64,000 nucleotides of DNA from Pedobacter helvus (GTDB lineage: Bacteria > Bacteroidota > Bacteroidia > Sphingobacteriales > Sphingobacteriaceae): the NCBI RefSeq assembly GCF_005925325.1, contig NZ_SRMP01000002.1, forward strand, positions 186,001-250,000. The letters are read 5' to 3'. The notes beneath the pieces were generated by a model. That model was not told the origin of the DNA. It did not search any database and saw only the letters and a list, made by a program, of their open reading frames with translations. Positions 58,797 through 64,000 of the stretch are shown here, piece by piece. Position numbers and translations under genes: made by a program. Position 1 is the first letter of the stretch. Each line of letters opens with the position of its first letter.

Positions 58797-61700
58797 ATGC
58801 AACGAGCTTTATTTAAACTATCAATGCTGATGTTTTTGCTGTTGGGTTTTGTTAACGCGAATGCCCAGACTACGCAAGCATCTATTTCAGGTAAGGTAAT
58901 CGACGAGGAAAAGAAACCTATTCCAGGTGCGTCGGTTCAAGTTAGAAACGAATCAACAGGTTTTACTACTAAAGTAGGAACCAATGCCCAAGGCGACTAC
59001 ACTTTTAAAGAGCTGCCTTTGGGTGGGCCTTACACCATAAAGGTTAACTTTTTGGGTTATGGCGAGCAAACACTTTCTGGTTATATGTTAAACCAAGGTG
59101 ATGCGGTAAGAGCAAACGTGAACATGCAGACTGCTGCACAGACTTTACAGGCGGTTCAAATTAATGGTAACGGTTTAAGAAATAAATCGGAGCAATTTGG
59201 TGCTTCTACAGAAATTTCTTCTAAAACCATGAACCAATTGCCAATTAACGGACGTAACTTCTCAAGCTTAACGGATCTTTCTCCTTTAGCGGGAAACGGC
59301 GGTATCTCTGGTCAGTTAGGTTCCTCTACCAATTTCACTATCGATGGTATGACGGCAAAAAATCCAACTTCAGCAGGTAGTACAACCAGCCGAAGTGGTG
59401 CGCCATATTCTATTTCGATAGAGTCTGTAAGAGAGTTTAAGGTGGTGACCAACCAATACGATGTTACTTTAGGTCGTGCAGGTGGTGGTACAGTGAGTGC
59501 GGTAACTAAATCTGGTACTAACGAAATTTCTGGTAGCGCTTTTGGTTATGGCCGTGCAGATTGGTTGGCTAGTCCTAACGATATCAGAGGTAACAAAAGA
59601 ACTAACGATTTCTCTACTTATCAATATGGTTTCACTTTGGGTGGGCCAATCATCAAAGATAAATTGCACTATTTTGTAGGTTGGGATCATCAAAAAGATG
59701 CTCGTCCGTTAATTATTGCAGATATTCAAACTGATGCTGATGCAGCAAGGTATAATATCACTAATGCTACCTTAAATCAATTTTTAGGTATAGCCAGAAC
59801 CAAATATGGTGTAGCCAACACCCCGCAGTTTGGTACTTTCGATAAAAAACGTGGTACAGATGCAGGTTTCATTCGTTTAGATTGGCAAATCAATGATAAA
59901 CACTTATTGACCGTAAGAGATAATTATACTAACGATAGAAATCCACTAGGTTTAGGTGATAATACGGCTATCAACTTTTTAGAAAGTTATGGTAATGATA
60001 AAAACGTAGATAACAGCTTATTGGCTACACTTCGTTCTACCATTAGCAGTAAGGTGACTAACGAATTGAAAGTACAACATTTGTATACTTTCCAAGAGAG
60101 TTCGCAAGGAAATCAATTGCCAGGCGCTATACCTAGAGCAATCGTTAGAGATTTAAGATCAACTTTGCCTGATGGAAGAACTGGTACAACGGCTATTCAA
60201 ATTGGAGGTCATCGTTTTGCACAAGAAGGTTTTACCAATAATGTAATTCAATTGGTAGATAATTTCTATTACAATACCGATAAAGTAAAGTATACTTTCG
60301 GTTTAGATGTGATGTACACCAATGCGCTTTCTTTGTATGGAAGTGAAGTGAATGGTCGTTTCGAATACACCAATAGTACGACAACGATGCAGGATTTCAA
60401 CAATCTTAAGCCCTATATATTTTACCGTGAAGTTCCTTTGATGGATGATCCTAGCGTAAGAGCTAGTATTTGGAATACGGCTATTTACGGCCAAATGCAG
60501 ACTAAGCTAGCTAAAGGTTTAGAGTTTACGGGTGGATTACGTGTTGATTACAGTAATTATCCAAAATCTCCACTTAACCAAGAATTATATAATGCCATTG
60601 GGGTAAGAACCGACCATGAGTTAAAGCAGTTTTTAGTTCAACCTCGTATCCAGTTCAATTGGGATGTGAATGAAAAACATACAGACTACTTACGTTTTGG
60701 GGCAGGTATCTTTGGCTCTGACGTAAATAACTATGTAACTATCAATAACCTTTCTTTTGATGGTAAGCATTTTGCAACCGTTGATGTGACTGGGACTGAT
60801 GTGCCAACGCCAGATTTTGTTGGCTATAGAAATGGTACGGCACAGGTGCCGACATTACCTCAATTCCAAGTGCCAATAATCAACACTTATGCTGAGGATG
60901 CTAAAATGCCAGTGGTGTATAAAGCTAACTTATCATACAATAAATTGATCAATGACAATCTGCGTGTCGGAATTACAGGTTATGCCACGTTTGCACGTAA
61001 CAACTACATGTATGTAGATAGAAACATGGTAGCTAACCCTTTCTTTACCTTGCCTAATGAAGGGAATAGAGGAGTGTTTGTACCATTGTCATCGATGCCT
61101 GTTGGAGGAGCTCCAGATTGGAAAAGAGGTCGTTTAAGTAATCAATTTGGTCGTGTGCTAGAATTAAATAGCAAAGGAAAAGTAAACCAGTTTGCGGTAG
61201 TAGTTGATGGAAATTGGAGATACTTTAAAGACGGCGAGATTTCTGCAAGTTATACTTGGAATGACACTAAAGATAATACGTCTTATAATGGTAATGTGGC
61301 TAACTCCGCAACTTTATCATTGCCTGTAGTGGATGATCCACGTGATTTGAGTAGAATGACTTATTCAAATGGTCAGTTTAGACATAAGGTGGTAGTTTAT
61401 GGTACTTTACCTACGCTTTGGGGTGTGAAAGTAGGTGTGCGCTACTCAGGGATTGGTGGTACACGTTACAGCTTGCTTTCGGGTGTGAATAGTAATGGTG
61501 ATTTTGTTGCGGGTACTAATGACTTAGCTTACATCTTCGATAGAAATAATCCAAATGTACCAGCTAATGTGCGTAATGGTTTGCAGGCATTGCTTGATAA
61601 TCCTTTAGCTAGTCAGAGTTTAAAAGATTATATCTTGAAATACGAAGGAAAAATGGCTGAACGTAATGGCGGTATCAATAATTTCTTCGGTACGGTCGAT

Positions 61701-62000
61701 GTGAGATTAGCTTATCAATTTAAATTTGGTAAGGCGAGAAAGCAGAGTGTGGAAATTTCTGGAGACATCTTTAATTTTGCGAATTTGTTGAACAAGAAAT
61801 GGGGGGTAACAGAAACTTTTGGTTCGCAATCTCTATATGCATTAAATGGAAGTGTTGGTAATGGAACTGCTGCGGCTCCACAGTTTCCAAGTTTCGATGC
61901 AACAACGAGATCATTTAATTATCGTGTAAACAATACTGGTGTAATTAATCCATCAGGTAACCCTTGGCAAGCACAAATTGGTTTGCGTTACGGGTTTTAA
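58797..62000 (+). CDS. TonB-dependent receptor, Oar-like, with carboxypeptidase regulatory domain
   Basis: The 1067-residue outer-membrane protein has a signal peptide (MQRALFKLSMLMFLLLGFVNANAQ), a carboxypeptidase-regulatory-like domain (about 28-115: ISGKVIDEEKKPIPGASVQVRNESTG), a plug domain (MNQLPINGRNFSSLTDLSPLAG...IDGM) and a large beta-barrel ending QAQIGLRYGF. The layout matches Oar-type receptors. No SusD partner follows, so it is not a classical polysaccharide-uptake pair; the ligand is unknown. A TTTG-N17-CAATTTTG sequence just upstream may be the promoter. Between 58422 and 58796 no gene is seen; the region is A/T-rich. Confidence 0.93.
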   Translation: MQRALFKLSMLMFLLLGFVNANAQTTQASISGKVIDEEKKPIPGASVQVRNESTGFTTKVGTNAQGDYTFKELPLGGPYTIKVNFLGYGEQTLSGYMLNQGDAVRANVNMQTAAQTLQAVQINGNGLRNKSEQFGASTEISSKTMNQLPINGRNFSSLTDLSPLAGNGGISGQLGSSTNFTIDGMTAKNPTSAGSTTSRSGAPYSISIESVREFKVVTNQYDVTLGRAGGGTVSAVTKSGTNEISGSAFGYGRADWLASPNDIRGNKRTNDFSTYQYGFTLGGPIIKDKLHYFVGWDHQKDARPLIIADIQTDADAARYNITNATLNQFLGIARTKYGVANTPQFGTFDKKRGTDAGFIRLDWQINDKHLLTVRDNYTNDRNPLGLGDNTAINFLESYGNDKNVDNSLLATLRSTISSKVTNELKVQHLYTFQESSQGNQLPGAIPRAIVRDLRSTLPDGRTGTTAIQIGGHRFAQEGFTNNVIQLVDNFYYNTDKVKYTFGLDVMYTNALSLYGSEVNGRFEYTNSTTTMQDFNNLKPYIFYREVPLMDDPSVRASIWNTAIYGQMQTKLAKGLEFTGGLRVDYSNYPKSPLNQELYNAIGVRTDHELKQFLVQPRIQFNWDVNEKHTDYLRFGAGIFGSDVNNYVTINNLSFDGKHFATVDVTGTDVPTPDFVGYRNGTAQVPTLPQFQVPIINTYAEDAKMPVVYKANLSYNKLINDNLRVGITGYATFARNNYMYVDRNMVANPFFTLPNEGNRGVFVPLSSMPVGGAPDWKRGRLSNQFGRVLELNSKGKVNQFAVVVDGNWRYFKDGEISASYTWNDTKDNTSYNGNVANSATLSLPVVDDPRDLSRMTYSNGQFRHKVVVYGTLPTLWGVKVGVRYSGIGGTRYSLLSGVNSNGDFVAGTNDLAYIFDRNNPNVPANVRNGLQALLDNPLASQSLKDYILKYEGKMAERNGGINNFFGTVDVRLAYQFKFGKARKQSVEISGDIFNFANLLNKKWGVTETFGSQSLYALNGSVGNGTAAAPQFPSFDATTRSFNYRVNNTGVINPSGNPWQAQIGLRYGF

Positions 62001-62023
62001 CTAGATATAAAATAGCCTAATGT

Positions 62024-62055
62024 AAAGCCATCCCAAAAATGGGATGGCTTTTTTT
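62024..62055 (+). terminator. Terminator of the receptor gene
   Basis: AAAGCCATCCCA and TGGGATGGCTTT pair around AAA, followed by a T-run. Confidence 0.92.
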
Positions 62056-62275
62056 GTAAATACACAACTGTTTAGATGCAAAAATATGATTTTACATATA
62101 GGTTTCAACGCTATTTAGTATTGTTAAGAACAAACTCTAATTATTATAAAATAACATATAGGTTATTGAAAGTTAACAAACTAAAATGTAACTTCAGTTT
62201 AAATTAAAACTTAACTGCTCGTATCCTTTTTTCCTTCGCTCACTCTCTTCTTTTTAATTGTTAAATTATAATCTT

Positions 62276-62650
62276 ATGAAGATTAATCCAATTTATATGC
62301 TGGTAATTTTGCTTGCGCTTTCTTGTGACAAACAAGACGAAAAAGCAGAGGTACAATATTGTAACAATGCGAAAATTATTAAAACTACATGCGGCGGTAC
62401 CGTTGTTCAGATTCTAAAGCCTGAAAATGTTGGTGATGCGTGGATAGATGCTAGCACAGCAGAAAAGCCCACTTACAATAATTGCATACTTTTAGGTAAC
62501 ATACCTTTAAATAAACAAAAAGAAGGTAGTACGATATCTATCAAGTATCAGATAGTAAGTCAATTTGGAAATGGAAATTTTTGCGATATAGGAGGGCTTC
62601 CTCCAATTAAAGCAAGTATTCTAAATATTTATGATAGTTGTGCTGATTGA
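62276..62650 (+). CDS. Small lipoprotein of unknown function
   Basis: The 124-residue protein has a short lipoprotein signal MKINPIYMLVILLALSC, placing the acylated Cys at 17. The mature part starts DKQDEKAEVQYC and has five further cysteines (VQYCNNAKIIKTTCGG, NCILLGN, NFCDIGG, YDSCAD), which could form disulphides in the periplasm. No domain is recognised. The ATG 18 bases upstream in frame would disrupt the signal, so the inner one is preferred. Confidence 0.7.
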   Translation: MKINPIYMLVILLALSCDKQDEKAEVQYCNNAKIIKTTCGGTVVQILKPENVGDAWIDASTAEKPTYNNCILLGNIPLNKQKEGSTISIKYQIVSQFGNGNFCDIGGLPPIKASILNIYDSCAD

Positions 62651-62773
62651 TATCAGTCGAAACAATTATATGTTCTACTAAATATCAAGAATTTTAAGTA
62701 AAAAATATGTTAGTTACTCAAAACCATTAGAATTATAAATAGCTTTAAGCATTAATTCTAAACATTAACTAAC

Positions 62774-64000
62774 ATGAAGAAAATTTTACTAGCGCTTGCG
62801 TTGGTATTTTCTGCTGTATTTGCATTTGCGCAACAAACTTATCCAGTAAATGGTTCTTTTGACGTGCGGTCGGGGCAATATGCCTTTACCAATGCAACTA
62901 TTGTGGTAAACGCTAACCAAACTATTAGCAATGGCGTGTTGCTAATCAAAAATCAGGTCATTCAGTCGGTAGGTACCAGCACTTCCATTCCGAAAGGTTA
63001 TGTAGTAATCGACTTGAAAGGGAAATACATCTATCCTTCACTAATTGACGCTTTTACAAGCTATGGAACTCCAGTTGATGCCAATGCTGCTCAACGTGGC
63101 GGTTTCGGAGGTCAGCGTCAATCTATCTTCACTTCACAGAAAAAAGGAGCTTACAACTGGAATGCGGCTATCCGTCCGGAAACAGAAGTAAGAACTATCT
63201 TTTCTATCGATACTAAAAAAGCGGATGAATTGCGTAAAGCTGGTTTCGGTAGTGTAAATGTAATCAATCGTGATGGTATTGCTCGTGGTACTTCGGCAGC
63301 GGTTACGTTGAATGATGAGTTTGAGCACAAGGTGATGTTGAAAGACCAAACTGCGGCAAACTATTCTTTCAGCAAAGGAAGTTCTACAAACGATTATCCA
63401 ACTTCATTAATGGGTTCTATCGCTTTGTTACGCCAAACTTATTTGGATGCCGCTTGGTATAAAGGCCAAAAAGAAGAATACAACATCTCGTTGGATGAAT
63501 TTAATAAACAACAAAACTTGCCTCAAATTTTTGAAGCCGATGGTTGGCAAAACATCCTACGTGCCGATAAAATTGGGAAGGAATTTGGCAAGCAGTACAT
63601 CATCAAATCTAATGGCGATGAGTACCAACGGATCGATGCGGTAAAAGCAACCGGTGCTAGTTTAATCATCCCAATTGCTTATCCAAAAGCTTACGATGTA
63701 GAAGACCCAGCCGAAGCCAGAAATGTAACTTTGGCTCAAATGAAAGCTTGGGAATTGGCAGCGACTAATCCAGGTGTTTTAGAAAAAGCTGGTATTAACT
63801 TCGCTCTTACTGCTTTTGGTTTAGATAACACTCGCGAATTTTGGGCAAATATCCGCACCGCAATAGAAAGTGGTTTAACCGAGAAACAAGCTTTACTTTC
63901 GGTAACCGAAGTGCCCGCAAAATTATTAGGCATTAGCGATAAAGTAGGTTCTATCGAAAAAGGAAAATTGGCGAATTTCTTAATTACATCAGATAATTTA
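62774..64000 (+). CDS. Secreted amidohydrolase family protein, 5' part (runs off window)
   Basis: The frame opens with a signal peptide (MKKILLALALVFSAVFAFAQ) and stays open to the last base, giving 409 residues. Amidohydrolase traits are the N-terminal composite domain (FTNATIVVNANQTISNGVLLIKNQVIQSVG), VVIDLKGKYIYPSLIDAFTSYG, where the usual H-x-H is replaced by TSYG, and the late TEKQALLSVTEVPAKLLGISDKVGSIEKGKLANFLI. Relatives in Bacteroidota are about 1000 residues with a second amidohydrolase domain that keeps the metal ligands. The first domain appears catalytically inactive from the missing His pair. Confidence 0.85.
   Translation, partial: MKKILLALALVFSAVFAFAQQTYPVNGSFDVRSGQYAFTNATIVVNANQTISNGVLLIKNQVIQSVGTSTSIPKGYVVIDLKGKYIYPSLIDAFTSYGTPVDANAAQRGGFGGQRQSIFTSQKKGAYNWNAAIRPETEVRTIFSIDTKKADELRKAGFGSVNVINRDGIARGTSAAVTLNDEFEHKVMLKDQTAANYSFSKGSSTNDYPTSLMGSIALLRQTYLDAAWYKGQKEEYNISLDEFNKQQNLPQIFEADGWQNILRADKIGKEFGKQYIIKSNGDEYQRIDAVKATGASLIIPIAYPKAYDVEDPAEARNVTLAQMKAWELAATNPGVLEKAGINFALTAFGLDNTREFWANIRTAIESGLTEKQALLSVTEVPAKLLGISDKVGSIEKGKLANFLITSDNL

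Overview
The window looks like a chromosome segment of a Bacteroidota bacterium, most likely a Sphingobacteriaceae member close to Pedobacter (inferred from gene families and repeat types, not from a search). The evidence is as follows. Promoters have the Bacteroidota form (TTTG, about 19 bases, TAnnTTTG). Shine-Dalgarno sites are weak. Families typical of the phylum are present: DUF5687 with its ABC ATPase, DUF4407, DUF1579, an Oar-like TonB-dependent receptor, a B-type succinate dehydrogenase, and a PIG-L deacetylase with a long C-terminal extension. Many gene gaps hold short dispersed palindromes. No rRNA, tRNA, CRISPR array, integrase or transposase gene was recognised.

Layout. 1-3132: end of a secreted PIG-L deacetylase, a 41-residue membrane protein and a sodium:solute symporter. 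3499-6267 (minus): pyruvate dehydrogenase E2 and E1-alpha, without E1-beta. 6.7-26.9 kb: cell-envelope and house-keeping genes, including NlpC/P60 and CapA proteins, SPFH protein, secreted M28, M61 and M14 peptidases, rhomboid, dipeptide epimerase, peptidase T, methyltransferase, a small XRE regulator facing an unlisted 39-residue membrane protein, and several small membrane proteins. 27.2-30.8 kb (minus): sdhC-sdhA-sdhB. 31.4-38.1 kb: DEAD-box helicase with a TTG start, a GxxExxY gene framed by inverted repeats, rarA, a PEGA/SHOCT lipoprotein, an ABC transporter pair and an OmpA lipoprotein. 38.2-43.5 kb: a putative metallopeptidase, a Gfo/Idh/MocA oxidoreductase and a GMC dehydrogenase pair. 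43.6-44.1 kb: an ORF6N pseudogene.

44.3-53.8 kb is the translation block: rplM-rpsI-rpsB-tsf, then an O-antigen ligase gene on the other strand, then nagA, pyrH, frr and an ABC exporter. The ligase gene lies between two direct copies of the tsf 3' end plus terminator, which suggests an old insertion at tsf. 53.9-57.0 kb (minus) is a partial trp operon, trpE-trpG-trpC. In front of it are a consensus promoter, a short reading frame with a Trp-Gln-Trp run, and a terminator hairpin, which together form a classical attenuator. 57.1-64 kb holds two membrane or secreted unknowns with duplicated promoters, a TonB-dependent Oar-like receptor, a lipoprotein, and the start of a secreted amidohydrolase that runs off the window.

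The main observations for follow-up are the trp attenuator, the tsf 3'-end duplication around the O-antigen ligase, the GxxExxY gene between 16-base inverted repeats, palindromic repeats that have entered coding sequence (GNAT C-terminus, TrpG N-terminus), promoters placed 4-6 bases before start codons (possible leaderless mRNAs), and a cluster of four AGGGTA-type sites between the XRE gene and the 39-residue gene. All similarity statements rest on reading the sequence and recalling families; no search was run.
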